DNA from: Variovorax sp. 54
Lineage (GTDB): Bacteria > Pseudomonadota > Gammaproteobacteria > Burkholderiales > Burkholderiaceae_C
DNA: 64,000 nucleotides
Assembly (NCBI RefSeq): GCF_002754375.1
Contig: NZ_PEFF01000001.1
Span: 2,996,501 to 3,060,500 of the forward strand
Direction of reading: 5' to 3'
A program made the translations under genes and the position numbers. Shown piece by piece: positions 1 to 9,485 of this stretch. Within the stretch, counting starts at the first letter, position 1; each line of letters starts with the position of its first letter. The notes under the pieces are model-generated. The model did no database searches. It saw only the letters and a list, made by a program, of their open reading frames with translations, and was not told where the DNA came from.

Positions 1-8
1 ACCTGCGG

Positions 9-1298
9 ATGTATTTGCACGCACCTGACGGCGGGCGGCGCGCCATCGGTTACCTCTCGCAGTACGGCGACATCCTGCGTGTGTCCTTCGACGAGGCCTA
101 CATCGCCGACCCGGGCCGGCCCACGCTGTCGCTGGCCTACCGCGGCGCCGACGAGGCGGCCACGCGCGCCATCCTGGCGTCGGCGCGCGACACCCGCGTG
201 TCGCGCAGCGACGGCCGCTGGCCCAGCTACTTCCAGAACCTGCTGCCCGAGGGCCACAACCGCGAGCGCCTGGCGCAGCAGCGCGGCTGCGCGGCCGACG
301 ACGAGTTCGAGCTGCTGGCCGCCGCCGGCCACGACCTGATGGGCGCGCTCGAGGTCGAGCCCGTGCCCACGTCCGAAGGCATTCCCGACACCGTGCGCCA
401 CTGGCACACGGCGCTGGGGCTCGATGTGCTCGAACCCGGCTTTGTCGAGATGCCGGTGGAAGACGCCGCCGCCATTCCCGGCGTGGTGACCAAGTTTTCG
501 GCGGTGCAGGACGGGCGGCGCTACGTGGTCAAGCGCCACGGCGCGGCGGGCTCGTTCATCCTCAAGCTGCCGAGCACGCGCCACCCCGACCTGGTCGCCA
601 ACGAATACACCGGCTACCGCCTGTGCGGCGCGCTCGGCCTCGACTGCGCGCAGGCCCACGTGATCGACCGCGCCGACGCCGACCTGCCCGAGCAGGTGCC
701 CTTCGCGCAGATCCTGGCGGTGCGCCGCTTCGACCGCACGCCCGAGGGCGGGCGCATTCACATGGAAGAGTTCGCGCAGGTGCTGCAGTACGAGCCGCGC
801 CAGAAGTACGGCCGCGGGCTGGCCACCGACTGGCCCGCCATGCTGCGCGTGCTCGACCGCCTGTCGCCGAACCCGGTGGCCGACGTGCGCGAGTGCGTGC
901 GCCGACTGGTCGCCTTCATCCTGCTGGGCAACAGCGACGCGCACCTGAAGAACTGGGCCCTGCGCTACCCCGACGGCGTGGCGCCAGTGCTCGCGCCGCT
1001 GTACGACCCGGTCTGCGTGGCCGCCTTCTTCGAGGACGTGCCGGCGCGCGACTACGGCGTCAACCGCGCCATCGACACCACGCTGCGCGCTTTCGACGGG
1101 CCCGCGCTGGAGGCGCTGCTGCGCGCGGCCGGGCTGCTGCGGCCGGCGCGCTTGATGGCCATTGCGCGCGACACCGTGCGCCAGGCCCAGGCCGAGTGGC
1201 CCGCGCTGCTGGCGCAGGACGGCACGCCCGCCAGCGTGCGCCGCTGTGTCGAGGCGCGCCTCGCGGGTGGCGTGGCGCTCGCGGCACTGGCGGCCTGA
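9..1298 (+). CDS. HipA-domain serine/threonine kinase (type II toxin family)
   Basis: This is a HipA-fold protein kinase, the toxin half of HipBA toxin-antitoxin modules; studied members phosphorylate cytoplasmic targets such as glutamyl-tRNA synthetase and induce dormancy. An N-terminal subdomain (about residues 1-110) precedes a kinase core with the catalytic loop NSDAHLKN near residue 308 and the metal-binding LYDPVC near 331. The 429-residue length fits the family. Only 8 bases precede the ATG and no ribosome binding site is visible, so the true start may lie left of the window. A HipB antitoxin, normally just upstream, is also outside. The family call is secure; whether it is toxic is unknown. 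Confidence 0.85.
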   Translation: MYLHAPDGGRRAIGYLSQYGDILRVSFDEAYIADPGRPTLSLAYRGADEAATRAILASARDTRVSRSDGRWPSYFQNLLPEGHNRERLAQQRGCAADDEFELLAAAGHDLMGALEVEPVPTSEGIPDTVRHWHTALGLDVLEPGFVEMPVEDAAAIPGVVTKFSAVQDGRRYVVKRHGAAGSFILKLPSTRHPDLVANEYTGYRLCGALGLDCAQAHVIDRADADLPEQVPFAQILAVRRFDRTPEGGRIHMEEFAQVLQYEPRQKYGRGLATDWPAMLRVLDRLSPNPVADVRECVRRLVAFILLGNSDAHLKNWALRYPDGVAPVLAPLYDPVCVAAFFEDVPARDYGVNRAIDTTLRAFDGPALEALLRAAGLLRPARLMAIARDTVRQAQAEWPALLAQDGTPASVRRCVEARLAGGVALAALAA

Positions 1299-1403
1299 AG
1301 AAGAAGCCCGGACGCGCCGACGGGCCTGTCTTCGCACCGGTCACGGCGTCGCATACGATGGCGCCGGTTTTAACTTGTTGCAGATTGAAAAGGAAAATTG
1401 GCC

Positions 1404-1847
1404 ATGCGTTCCTTCGCCCGCCGTACCGCGCTTTCCGCCATTGCCTCGGCCGCGCTGCTGCTGACCGCCCTGACCGGTTGCGGCAGCGGCATCAGCCTCG
1501 ACGAGCCGATCGAAGGGCCGGTGTGGCGCCTGGTGCAACTGGGCGACGAGCCCATCGCGCCGGGCGGCGATGCCCAGCTGCAGTTCGACCGCAACAGCGG
1601 ACGGGTCAGTGGGTCGGGCGGCTGCAACCGCGTCACGGGGTCGTTCACGCGCGCGGGCGTGTCGCTCAAGCTCGGCCAGATGGCCGCGACGCGCATGGCC
1701 TGCGCCGACCCGGTGCGCGGCGCCAACGAGGCGCAGTTCCTGTCGGCGCTGCAGAGCACGGCTAGCTATCGGCTGGCGCCGGGGCGGCTCGCGCTGCTCG
1801 ATGCGGGCGGCCGCACGGTCGCGCTGCTCAGCAGCGGCAACCGCTAG
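1404..1847 (+). CDS. META-domain (HslJ-like) lipoprotein
   Basis: A 147-residue envelope lipoprotein with a META domain. The N-terminus is a lipoprotein signal with lipobox LTGC, placing the lipidated cysteine at residue 26. The rest has the family pattern WRLVQL, then SGSGGCNR, then MAATRMAC, as in E. coli HslJ, a heat-inducible protein linked to novobiocin resistance. I chose the ATG at 1404 over an in-frame TTG at 1398 because AAGGA at 1390-1394 is well spaced for it. It stands alone between the HipA gene and the converging purC. Exact function is unknown. Confidence 0.8.
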   Translation: MRSFARRTALSAIASAALLLTALTGCGSGISLDEPIEGPVWRLVQLGDEPIAPGGDAQLQFDRNSGRVSGSGGCNRVTGSFTRAGVSLKLGQMAATRMACADPVRGANEAQFLSALQSTASYRLAPGRLALLDAGGRTVALLSSGNR

Positions 1848-1859
1848 GAAAAAAACAGA

Positions 1860-2768
1860 TCAGCCGTGGGTGAGGCGGTCCAGCGCCTCACGGTACTTGG
1901 CGGCCGTCTTTTCGATGACTTCGGCCGGCAGGCGCGGCGCCGGGGGCGTCTTGTCCCAGGGCTTGCCGTTGATCTTGGTGGCTTCGAGCCAGTCGCGCAC
2001 GAACTGCTTGTCGTAGCTCGGCGGGTTGGTGCCGGCGGCCAGCGCGGCTTCGTAGCCCTCGACCGGCCAGTAGCGCGAGCTGTCGGGCGTGAGCACTTCG
2101 TCCATCAGCACCAGCGCGTCGTTCTCGTCCAGGCCGAACTCGAACTTGGTGTCGGCAATGATCATGCCCTTGGTGAGCGCGATCTGGGCCGCCGCTTCGT
2201 AGATGGCGATGCTGATCTCGCGGATCTGCTGGGCCAGCTTGGGGCCGACGATCTCGACCACGCGCTCGTAGCTGATGTTCTCGTCGTGCTCGCCGGCCGC
2301 AGCCTTGGCGGCGGGCGTGAAGATCGGGCGCGGCAGCTTGCTCGCGTTGGTCAGGCCCTCGGGCAGCGGCACGCCGCAGACCGCGCGGTTGTCCTGGTAT
2401 TCCTTCCAGCCGCTGCCGGCCAGGTAGCCGCGTACCACGGCTTCGACCGGGATCGGGCGCAGGCGCTTGACCAGCATCGAGCGGCCCGTGACCTGCGCCA
2501 CCTCGTCGGACTGGACCACGCTCTCGGGCGCTTCGCCCGTCAGGTGGTTGGGGCACAGCGCGCCCAGGCGGTCGAACCACCACAGCGCCATCTTGGTGAG
2601 GATCTCGCCCTTGCCGGGGATGGGCTCGCCCATGATCACGTCGAAGGCGCTGAGCCGGTCGCTCGCGACCATCAGGATGCGGTCTTCGCCGACGGCGTAG
2701 TTGTCGCGCACCTTGCCGCGCGCAAGCAGGGGCAGGCTCTGGATGGAGGAGGTGTGAACGGTGGTCAT
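1860..2768 (-). CDS. purC: Phosphoribosylaminoimidazole-succinocarboxamide synthase
   Basis: SAICAR synthase of purine biosynthesis: ATP-dependent condensation of CAIR with L-aspartate in the cytoplasm. The N-terminus carries the nucleotide-binding ARGKVRDNY (residues 16-24), followed by SDRLSAFD, and later the SGWKEYQ and DTKFEFG segments typical of the enzyme. At 302 residues it is of the longer type common in betaproteobacteria rather than the roughly 240-residue E. coli form. It lies 100 bp downstream of fbaA on the same strand, but a terminator hairpin separates them, so it probably has its own promoter. Confidence 0.96.
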   Translation of the reverse strand: MTTVHTSSIQSLPLLARGKVRDNYAVGEDRILMVASDRLSAFDVIMGEPIPGKGEILTKMALWWFDRLGALCPNHLTGEAPESVVQSDEVAQVTGRSMLVKRLRPIPVEAVVRGYLAGSGWKEYQDNRAVCGVPLPEGLTNASKLPRPIFTPAAKAAAGEHDENISYERVVEIVGPKLAQQIREISIAIYEAAAQIALTKGMIIADTKFEFGLDENDALVLMDEVLTPDSSRYWPVEGYEAALAAGTNPPSYDKQFVRDWLEATKINGKPWDKTPPAPRLPAEVIEKTAAKYREALDRLTHG

Positions 2769-2821
2769 GGACGGATGCTCGGCTGGGAAACGGTGACGGG
2801 AAAAGCGGATTGTGCGCGCAG

Positions 2822-2845
2822 AAAAAAGCCACCGCGAGCGGTGGC
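2822..2845 (-). terminator. Rho-independent terminator of fbaA
   Basis: A perfect 8-bp stem (GCCACCGC at 2828-2835, GCGGTGGC at 2838-2845), read on the minus strand, is followed directly by six T residues (2827-2822). It lies 23 bp past the fbaA stop codon and before purC, so it should end fbaA transcription. Confidence 0.8.
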
Positions 2846-2868
2846 CTGCGGCGCGCAGTCTGTCTTCG

Positions 2869-3933
2869 TTAGATGACTTGCTGCGCCAGGTCGCCCTTGG
2901 CGTACTTGGCAGCGACGACCTGCAGCGTGTCGCCCTTGATCTTGGCGCCCTGGCCTTCGCAGCCGAACTCGATGTAGCGCTGCTTGCAGATCTGCTTGGC
3001 GGCTTCGCGCGCGGGCTTGAGCCACTCGCGGGCGTCGAACTTCTCGGGGTTCTCGGCCAGGAACTTGCGCACGGCGCCGGTCATCGCCAGGCGGATGTCG
3101 GTGTCGATGTTGATCTTGCGCACGCCGTACTTGATGGCTTCCTGGATTTCCTCGACGGGCACGCCGTAGGTTTCCTTCATGTTGCCGCCGTACTTGCGGA
3201 TGATTTCCAGCAGGTCTTGCGGCACCGACGACGAGCCGTGCATCACCAGGTGGGTGTTGGGCAGGCGGGCGTGGATTTCCTTCACGCGCTGGATCGACAG
3301 GATGTCGCCCGTGGGCTTGCGCGTGAACTTGTAGGCGCCGTGGCTGGTGCCGATGGCGATGGCCAGTGCGTCGAGTTGCGTGGCCTTGACGAACTGGGCG
3401 GCTTCTTCGGGGTCGGTGAGCAGCGAGGCGTGGTCGAGCACGCCTTCGGCGCCGATGCCGTCTTCTTCACCGGCCAGGCCGGTTTCGAGCGAGCCCAGGC
3501 AGCCCAGTTCGCCTTCGACGGTGACGCCGACCTTGTGGGCCAGTTCGACCACCTTGCGGGTCACGTCGACGTTGTAGTCGAACGAAGCGGGCGTCTTGCC
3601 GTCTTCGTGCAGCGAGCCGTCCATCATCACGGACGAGAAGCCCAGGTCGATCGCGCCCTGGCAGATGGCCGGGCTCTGGCCGTGGTCCTGGTGCATCACC
3701 AGCGGGATGTTCGGGTACTGCTCGATGGCGGCCTGGATCAGGTGCTTGATGAAGGCTTCACCCGCGTACTTGCGGGCGCCGGCGCTGGCTTGCAGGATGA
3801 CGGGCGCACCGGTTTCCTTGGCGGCCTCCATGACAGCCTGGACCTGTTCGAGGTTGTTGACGTTGAAGGCCGGAATGCCGTAGCCGTTGGCGGCGGCGTG
3901 GTCCAGCAGTTCGCGCATCGAGACGAGTGCCAT
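2869..3933 (-). CDS. fbaA: Class II fructose-1,6-bisphosphate aldolase
   Basis: Zinc-dependent aldolase interconverting fructose-1,6-bisphosphate with DHAP and glyceraldehyde-3-phosphate (glycolysis, gluconeogenesis; named cbbA when linked to the Calvin cycle). Residues 81-84 are HQDH, with the catalytic Asp83 and zinc ligand His84; further family signatures are GSLETG near residue 150, MHGSSS near 230 and INIDTD near 280. The 354-residue length suits the class IIB enzymes of betaproteobacteria. No Calvin-cycle genes surround it. Other glycolytic genes on this strand, pyk and pgk, lie 3-5 kb away. Confidence 0.95.
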   Translation of the reverse strand: MALVSMRELLDHAAANGYGIPAFNVNNLEQVQAVMEAAKETGAPVILQASAGARKYAGEAFIKHLIQAAIEQYPNIPLVMHQDHGQSPAICQGAIDLGFSSVMMDGSLHEDGKTPASFDYNVDVTRKVVELAHKVGVTVEGELGCLGSLETGLAGEEDGIGAEGVLDHASLLTDPEEAAQFVKATQLDALAIAIGTSHGAYKFTRKPTGDILSIQRVKEIHARLPNTHLVMHGSSSVPQDLLEIIRKYGGNMKETYGVPVEEIQEAIKYGVRKINIDTDIRLAMTGAVRKFLAENPEKFDAREWLKPAREAAKQICKQRYIEFGCEGQGAKIKGDTLQVVAAKYAKGDLAQQVI

Positions 3934-4027
3934 GGGAAATACCTCGTGGGAATAGAAAAAGACGGGAAAAAGAGAAGGCGGAAAGTCGGGAGAAAACTCC
4001 CCCGATTCTACCGAGCCACCCCCAACC

Positions 4028-4912
4028 CTATCTGTGGGACGGCACCGCCCCCAGCCCGAGGAAATCCATGACAGGCGGCAGCACCGGCCCGCCCAGCCAC
4101 CGCAGGGGCTTGCCGAAGGCGGCGATCAGCGTGACGTGGCTCAGGTTGTCGAACGTCCGCACCTCCACCGGCACCCCTGCGGCGCGCAGGGCGTCGGCCA
4201 TCCGGCGGGTGTTGCGGTCGGGGTCGACGAGCGTGTCTGTCGAGGCCGCCATGAGCAGCGCCGGCGGCGACGCAGCGCTGACGTGCGCCAGCGGCTGCGA
4301 ATCGCGCGGCGTGTCCGGCCAGCGGAAGGCGCGTTGCGCCTGCGGATCGCCGATGGGCAGGAAGTCGTACGGGCCGGCAAGGCCGATCCAGCCTGCGAGT
4401 TGCTGCGGGCTGGCGCCCACCTCGCCAAGCCAGCGCGCATCGAGCGCCACCATCGCGGCGTTGTAGCCACCCGAGCTGTGGCCCATCACGTAGACCTGCT
4501 TCGGGTCGGCGCCCAGGCGGTCGGCGTTGTCGAGCGCCCATTTGACGGCCAGCGCGCTGTCGCGCACGAACGCCGGGTAGGTGAAGGCGGGCGACAGCCC
4601 GTAGTCGGGCACCACCACCGCCGCACCCCGCGCGGCCAGCGCCTCGCCGACGAAGCGGTAGCTGGCGCGGTCACCGCTGCTCCAGGTGCCGCCGAAGAAG
4701 AACACCACCAGCGGGCGGGCGCCCCGGACCGGCGACACGATCGCCAACGGCTGGTACACATCGAGCCGCTGGTGCGGCGCATTGCCGTAGGCGATGCCGC
4801 CCTGGAACCGGTAGGTGTCGGTGGGCACCAGCCCGTTGAGTACCTGGACCGGCGCACAGGCCGAAAGGGCAGCGACGGCTGTGAAGGCAGCGGCGAAAGG
4901 GCGCAAGGTCAT
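4028..4912 (-). CDS. Alpha/beta-hydrolase (esterase) lipoprotein
   Basis: A 294-residue carboxylesterase-like hydrolase anchored in the envelope. The signal peptide ends in lipobox LSAC (Cys19). The hydrolase core shows an FFFGGTW oxyanion-loop segment where HGG-type esterases sit, and nucleophile elbow GHSSGG near residue 146, with a likely acid in [10 protein letters not shown] and a histidine in NLSHVTL near the end. This pattern fits BD-FAE/kynurenine-formamidase-like esterases. An open frame extends far upstream, but the ATG at 4912 begins the signal peptide. It follows acdR by 35 bp and could be cotranscribed with it. Substrate unknown. Confidence 0.85.
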   Translation of the reverse strand: MTLRPFAAAFTAVAALSACAPVQVLNGLVPTDTYRFQGGIAYGNAPHQRLDVYQPLAIVSPVRGARPLVVFFFGGTWSSGDRASYRFVGEALAARGAAVVVPDYGLSPAFTYPAFVRDSALAVKWALDNADRLGADPKQVYVMGHSSGGYNAAMVALDARWLGEVGASPQQLAGWIGLAGPYDFLPIGDPQAQRAFRWPDTPRDSQPLAHVSAASPPALLMAASTDTLVDPDRNTRRMADALRAAGVPVEVRTFDNLSHVTLIAAFGKPLRWLGGPVLPPVMDFLGLGAVPSHR

Positions 4913-4947
4913 TGCGCCAGTACGCACGCCGCCGGCCGCCGGTTTCG

Positions 4948-5433
4948 TCAGATGGGCAACTGTGTGGTCGACAGCACCTGCTTGAGCACCACGAAGGTCC
5001 GGATCTGCCGCACGCCCGGCAGGTACAGCAGCTGCTCGGCGTGCAGGCGGTTGAAGCTGTCGTTGTCGCGGGTGCGCACGAGCATGAAGTAGTCGAATTC
5101 GCCCGTGACGACGTGGCATTCGAGGCAGCCCGACACCTTCTGCGCCGCCTTCTCGAAATCGGCAAAGGAGTCGGGCGTGGAGCGGTCGAGCACCACGCCG
5201 ATCATCACGAGCATGCCGACCTCGAGCGCGTCGGGGTCGAGCAGCGCGACCACGCCCTTGATGAGCCCGCCGGCCTTGAGCCGCTCGACCCGCCGCAGGC
5301 AGGCCGGTGCGCTGAGGTTCACCTTGGCGGCCAGCGCCACGTTCGACACCGAGGCGTCGCGCTGAAGGGCGCGCAGGATCGCGCGGTCGGTGCGATCGAG
5401 CTCGGTCGGGGCACGCAACTTTGTTGTGCTCAT
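4948..5433 (-). CDS. acdR: Lrp/AsnC-family regulator of ACC deaminase
   Basis: A 161-residue Lrp-family regulator: a winged HTH at about residues 15-65 (containing DRTDRAILRAL and APACLRRVERL) followed by the RAM effector-sensing domain. It is transcribed divergently from acdS, the arrangement of acdR in Pseudomonas and other ACC-deaminase producers, where the protein activates acdS. The ATG at 5433 is chosen over an upstream in-frame codon at 5517 because alignable Lrp sequence starts shortly after it and the longer form would cover the shared promoter. Regulation of acdS is inferred from position and family. Confidence 0.88.
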   Translation of the reverse strand: MSTTKLRAPTELDRTDRAILRALQRDASVSNVALAAKVNLSAPACLRRVERLKAGGLIKGVVALLDPDALEVGMLVMIGVVLDRSTPDSFADFEKAAQKVSGCLECHVVTGEFDYFMLVRTRDNDSFNRLHAEQLLYLPGVRQIRTFVVLKQVLSTTQLPI

Positions 5434-5504
5434 GGCTTCCTTGTCGGATGAAAAGCTGTCTTCTTGGCCATCCTGCCTTCTTTTGAGCAGCGAATCCAGC
5501 GAAC

Positions 5505-5523
5505 TTCGCAAGCACATTGCAAA
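5505..5523. promoter_or_regulatory. Candidate AcdR operator in the acdR-acdS intergenic region
   Basis: TTCGCAA-GCACA-TTGCAAA forms a near-perfect inverted repeat (one mismatch) 46 bp upstream of the acdS start. Lrp-family proteins bind degenerate inverted repeats, and this is the clearest one in the 135-bp divergent promoter region. Assignment is inference. Confidence 0.4.
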
Positions 5524-5568
5524 CCCTTCTTCCTACGATCGACAGCTTCAACCCTCGGAGCTGCGTCG

Positions 5569-6585
5569 ATGAACCTGAAGAAATTCCCCCGTCACGTCCT
5601 GACCTTCGGCCCCTCGCCGATCCAGCCGCTGAAGCGCCTGAGCGCCCACCTCGGCGGCAAGGTCGATCTCTACGCCAAGCGCGAGGACTGCAACAGCGGC
5701 CTGGCCTTCGGCGGCAACAAGACGCGCAAGCTGGAGTACCTGATTCCCGAGGCGCTCGAAGGCGGCTACGACACGCTGGTGTCGATCGGCGGCATCCAGT
5801 CGAACCAGACGCGGCAGGTGGCCGCGGTGGCCGCGCACCTGGGCCTGAAGTGCGTGCTGGTGCAGGAGAACTGGGTCAACTACTCCGACGCGGTGTACGA
5901 CCGGGTCGGCAACATCGAGATGTCGCGCATCCTCGGCGCCGATGTGCGACTGGACGCGGCCGGCTTCGACATCGGCATCCGCCAGAGCTGGGAACAGGCC
6001 ATGGCCGACGTGCGCGCGGCCGGCGGCAAGCCCTTCCCGATTCCGGCGGGCTGCTCCGAGCACCCGCGCGGCGGACTGGGCTTCGTGGGATTTGCCGAAG
6101 AAGTGCGCCAGCAGGAGGCCGAACTCGGGTTCAAGTTCGACTACATCGTGGTCTGCTCGGTCACGGGCAGCACGCAGGCCGGCATGGTGGTGGGCTTCGC
6201 GGCCGACGGCCGCGCCGACCGCGTGATCGGCATCGACGCCTCGGCCAAGCCGCAGCAGACCTATGACCAGATCCTGCGCATCGCAAAGAACACGGCCGAG
6301 CTGGTCGAGCTGGGCCGCGACATCACCGAAAAAGACGTGGTGCTCGACCGCCGCTTCGGCGGGCCCGAGTACGGGCTGCCGAACGAAGGCACGCTCGAAG
6401 CGATTCGTTTGAGCGCGCGCTTCGAAGGCATGCTGACCGACCCGGTGTACGAGGGCAAGTCGATGCACGGGATGATCGAGAAGGTGCGGCTCGGGGAGTT
6501 TCCGGCGGGCTCGAAGGTGCTGTATGCGCACCTGGGCGGCGTGCCGGCGCTGAACGCCTACAGCTTCCTGTTCCGCAACGGCTGA
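5569..6585 (+). CDS. acdS: 1-aminocyclopropane-1-carboxylate deaminase
   Basis: PLP enzyme cleaving ACC, the plant ethylene precursor, to 2-oxobutyrate and ammonia; it underlies plant-growth promotion by Variovorax and similar bacteria. From the ATG at 5569 the protein is 338 residues, the canonical length. The PLP lysine is Lys51 in GGNKTRK, and Tyr294, Glu295 and Leu322 are all present; these residues separate true ACC deaminases from D-cysteine desulfhydrases. GGAG at 5557-5560 supports this start over an upstream in-frame codon at 5464. It is monocistronic with acdR divergent upstream. Confidence 0.97.
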   Translation: MNLKKFPRHVLTFGPSPIQPLKRLSAHLGGKVDLYAKREDCNSGLAFGGNKTRKLEYLIPEALEGGYDTLVSIGGIQSNQTRQVAAVAAHLGLKCVLVQENWVNYSDAVYDRVGNIEMSRILGADVRLDAAGFDIGIRQSWEQAMADVRAAGGKPFPIPAGCSEHPRGGLGFVGFAEEVRQQEAELGFKFDYIVVCSVTGSTQAGMVVGFAADGRADRVIGIDASAKPQQTYDQILRIAKNTAELVELGRDITEKDVVLDRRFGGPEYGLPNEGTLEAIRLSARFEGMLTDPVYEGKSMHGMIEKVRLGEFPAGSKVLYAHLGGVPALNAYSFLFRNG

Positions 6586-6600
6586 ACGGGGCGACGCAAT

Positions 6601-6630
6601 GACAAAGGCCGGCATGTGCCGGCCTTTGTC
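6601..6630. terminator. Bidirectional terminator between acdS and pyk
   Basis: A perfect 14-bp inverted repeat (GACAAAGGCCGGCA at 6601-6614 and its complement at 6617-6630) sits between the two converging genes, with AT-rich outer arms acting as short T-runs in both directions. Confidence 0.75.
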
Positions 6631-6645
6631 TTGCTGCGAATGTGC

Positions 6646-8094
6646 TCAGCTCGCGCGGCAAATTTTCAGCATGTTGGTGCCGCCGGGCGCGCCCATCGGC
6701 TCGCCGCAGGTGATGGCATACACGTCACCGCTTTGCACGATGCCGCGCTTCTTCAGATGGGCTTCCGCCTGTTCGAGCGCGGTGTCGCGGTCGGTCTGCG
6801 AGTCCATCAGCAGCGGGCGCACGTTGCGGTACAGCGCCAGCTTGCGCTGCGTGGACAGGCGCGAGGTCAGGGCGTACATGGGAATGTGCGCGCGGTGGCG
6901 GCTCATCCACAGGATGGTGGAGCCCGACTCGGTCAGCGCCACGATGGCCTTGGCGCCCAGGTGGTGCGCCGTGAACAGCGCGCCCATGGCGATCGACTGG
7001 TCGATGCGGCTGTAGGTCTTGCCGCTGAAGTCGGCGTCGAGCGTCTGGTCTTCGGCGCCTTCGGCGGCTTCGCAGATGCGGCTCATTTCCTGCACGGTCT
7101 CGAGCGGGTAGCGGCCCGAGGCGGTTTCGGCGGAGAGCATCACGGCGTCGGTGCCGTCGAGCACGGCGTTGGCCACGTCGCTCACCTCGGCGCGGGTGGG
7201 CACGGGGTTGGTGATCATCGACTCCATCATCTGGGTCGCGGTGATGACCACCTTGTCCATGTCGCGCGCCATGCGGATCATCTTTTTCTGCAGCGCCGGC
7301 ACGGCGGCGTTGCCGACTTCCACCGCCAGGTCGCCGCGGGCGACCATGATGCCGTCGCTGGCACGCAGGATTTCTTCCAGCTTCGGAATGGCTTCGGCGC
7401 GCTCGATCTTGGCGATCATGCCGGGCTTGTGGCCGTACTCGGCGGCCGCCACGTTGCACAGCTGGCGCGCCATTTCCATGTCGGTGGCGTTCTTGGGGAA
7501 GCTCACGGCCACGTAGTCGGCCTGGAAGCTCATCGCGGTCTTGATGTCTTCCATGTCCTTGGCGGTCAGCGCGGGCGCCGTGAGGCCGCCGCCCTGCTTG
7601 TTGATGCCCTTGTTGTTCGACAGCTCGCCGCCCAGCTTGACGGTGGTGTGCACCGCCTGGCCGCGCACGCCGTCGACCGTGAGCACGATCAGGCCGTCGT
7701 TCAGCAGCAGCTTGTCGCCGGGCTTCACGTCGCGCGGCAGGTCCTTGTAGTCGAGGCCCACGGCGTCGATGTCGCCCAGCTCGGTGCGCGAGGCGTCGAG
7801 CACGAACTTGGCGCCCGGTTCCAGCCAGATCTTGCCCTGCGCGAACTTGCCGACGCGGATCTTCGGGCCCTGCAGGTCGGCCATGATGGCCACTTCGCGG
7901 CCCACCTTGCGGGCCGCTTCGCGCACCATGGCGGCGCGATCGATGTGGTCTTGCGCCGTGCCGTGGCTGAAGTTCAGCCGCACCACGCTGACCTTGGCCA
8001 GGATCATCTGCTCCAGCAATTCGGGCGTGTTGGAGGCCGGGCCGAGGGTGGCGACGATCTTGGTGGCGTGGCGGGGGATGCGGTCCGAGCTCAT
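6646..8094 (-). CDS. pyk: Pyruvate kinase
   Basis: Final ATP-forming step of glycolysis: phosphoenolpyruvate plus ADP to pyruvate. The TIM-barrel core begins with TKIVATLGP and contains NFSHG near residue 40, LQGPKIR near 74 and the signature segment MIAKIERAEAIP near 230, with ARGDLAVEVG after it. A B-domain (about 75-170) and C-terminal regulatory domain follow, giving 482 residues. CGGAGA lies just ahead of the ATG. Two further glycolytic genes share the strand: pgk 105 bp upstream and fbaA further downstream. Confidence 0.96.
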   Translation of the reverse strand: MSSDRIPRHATKIVATLGPASNTPELLEQMILAKVSVVRLNFSHGTAQDHIDRAAMVREAARKVGREVAIMADLQGPKIRVGKFAQGKIWLEPGAKFVLDASRTELGDIDAVGLDYKDLPRDVKPGDKLLLNDGLIVLTVDGVRGQAVHTTVKLGGELSNNKGINKQGGGLTAPALTAKDMEDIKTAMSFQADYVAVSFPKNATDMEMARQLCNVAAAEYGHKPGMIAKIERAEAIPKLEEILRASDGIMVARGDLAVEVGNAAVPALQKKMIRMARDMDKVVITATQMMESMITNPVPTRAEVSDVANAVLDGTDAVMLSAETASGRYPLETVQEMSRICEAAEGAEDQTLDADFSGKTYSRIDQSIAMGALFTAHHLGAKAIVALTESGSTILWMSRHRAHIPMYALTSRLSTQRKLALYRNVRPLLMDSQTDRDTALEQAEAHLKKRGIVQSGDVYAITCGEPMGAPGGTNMLKICRAS

Positions 8095-8199
8095 GAAGGG
8101 GGTCTCCGTTTTGTATTCGCTACTGTATACACTTTGTGTGTCGAACGGAAGTCAGGCGCCACAGGGGGTTTCCCTCCCGTGGCCGGACCGCCGGGGGAA

Positions 8200-9393
8200 T
8201 CAGCCGGCCGCGCGCTTGGCCAGGATCTCGAAGGCCGGCAGGGTCTTGCCCTCCAGCACCTCGAGGAAGGCACCGCCGCCGGTCGAGATGTAGCCGACCT
8301 GCTTTTCGATGCCGTACTTGGCGATGGCCGCCAGGGTGTCGCCACCGCCGGCGATCGAGAAGGCGCTGCTCTCGGCAATCGCCTGCGCGATGGCCTGGGT
8401 GCCGCCCGCGAAGGCGTCGAACTCGAACACGCCGACCGGGCCGTTCCAGACGATGGTGCCGGCTTCGCGCAGCTGCGCGGCCAGGATGGCCGAGGTCTTG
8501 GGGCCGATGTCCAGGATCAGGTCGTCGTCGGCCACGTCGGTGGCGGCCTTGACGGTGGCGGGCGCATCGGCCGCGAAGGTCTTGGCCGTGACCACGTCGA
8601 CCGGAATCGGCACGTCGGCGCCGCGCGCGCGCATGGCGTCGATCACGGCCTTGGCCTGGTCGAGCAGGTCGGGCTCGGCCAGCGACTTGCCGATCGAAAG
8701 GCCCGCGGCCAGCATGAAGGTGTTGGCGATGCCGCCGCCGACGATCAGCTGGTCGACGTTGGCCGACAGGCTCTTGAGGATGGTGAGCTTGGTGCTGACC
8801 TTCGAGCCCGCCACGATGGCGACCAGCGGCCGCTTGGGCTGGGCCAGCGCCTTGGAGATGGCGTCCATTTCGGCCGCCAGCAGCGGGCCGGCCGCGGCCA
8901 CCTTGGCGAACTGGGCGATGCCGTAGGTGGTGGCTTCGGCGCGGTGGGCGGTGCCGAAGGCGTCGTTCACGTAGATGTCGGTGAGCGCAGCCAGCTTGCG
9001 GGCCAGCGCTTCGTCGTTCTTCTTCTCGCCCTTGTTGACGCGGCAGTTCTCGAGCAGCACGACCTGGCCGGGCTTCACGTCGACGCCGTCGACCCAGTTG
9101 GCCACGAGCGGAACGTCACGGCCCAGCAGCTCGCCCAGGCGCTTGGCGACGGGGGCCAGCGAGTCTTCGGGCTTGAATTCGCCTTCGGTCGGGCGGCCCA
9201 GGTGCGAGGTGACCATCACGGCCGCGCCGGCGTCGAGCGCCAGCTGGATGCAGGGCACCGAGGCGCGGATGCGCGTGTCTTCGGTGATGCGGCCGGTGTC
9301 ATCCTGCGGCACGTTGAGGTCGGCACGGATGAAGACGCGCTGGCCGGCGGCCTTGCCTTGCGCACAGAGGTCGGTGAATCGAATGACGTTCAT
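8200..9393 (-). CDS. pgk: Phosphoglycerate kinase
   Basis: Reversible phosphoryl transfer between 1,3-bisphosphoglycerate and ADP. The protein is 397 residues from the ATG at 9393. Signatures are FIRADLNVP near residue 21, SHLGRP near 62 and, in the C-terminal nucleotide-binding lobe, NGPVGVFE and GGGDTLAAI. The open frame continues upstream, but homology begins exactly at MNVIRFTDL. It precedes pyk on the same strand with a 105-bp gap, so the two may be cotranscribed. Confidence 0.96.
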   Translation of the reverse strand: MNVIRFTDLCAQGKAAGQRVFIRADLNVPQDDTGRITEDTRIRASVPCIQLALDAGAAVMVTSHLGRPTEGEFKPEDSLAPVAKRLGELLGRDVPLVANWVDGVDVKPGQVVLLENCRVNKGEKKNDEALARKLAALTDIYVNDAFGTAHRAEATTYGIAQFAKVAAAGPLLAAEMDAISKALAQPKRPLVAIVAGSKVSTKLTILKSLSANVDQLIVGGGIANTFMLAAGLSIGKSLAEPDLLDQAKAVIDAMRARGADVPIPVDVVTAKTFAADAPATVKAATDVADDDLILDIGPKTSAILAAQLREAGTIVWNGPVGVFEFDAFAGGTQAIAQAIAESSAFSIAGGGDTLAAIAKYGIEKQVGYISTGGGAFLEVLEGKTLPAFEILAKRAAG

Positions 9394-9485
9394 GGGTCTG
9401 AGGATGGTGAAAGACGGGACTGCGCGCATTGTAGTTTTCACCCCCCGGCGCCCCTGCGCGTCTCTTGCGGGGCGCTGATGCTTTT

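Noticed and set aside
8100..8150. AT-rich stretch with a GTATAC core upstream of pyk as a promoter
   Set aside because: No hexamer pair with acceptable spacing could be fixed.
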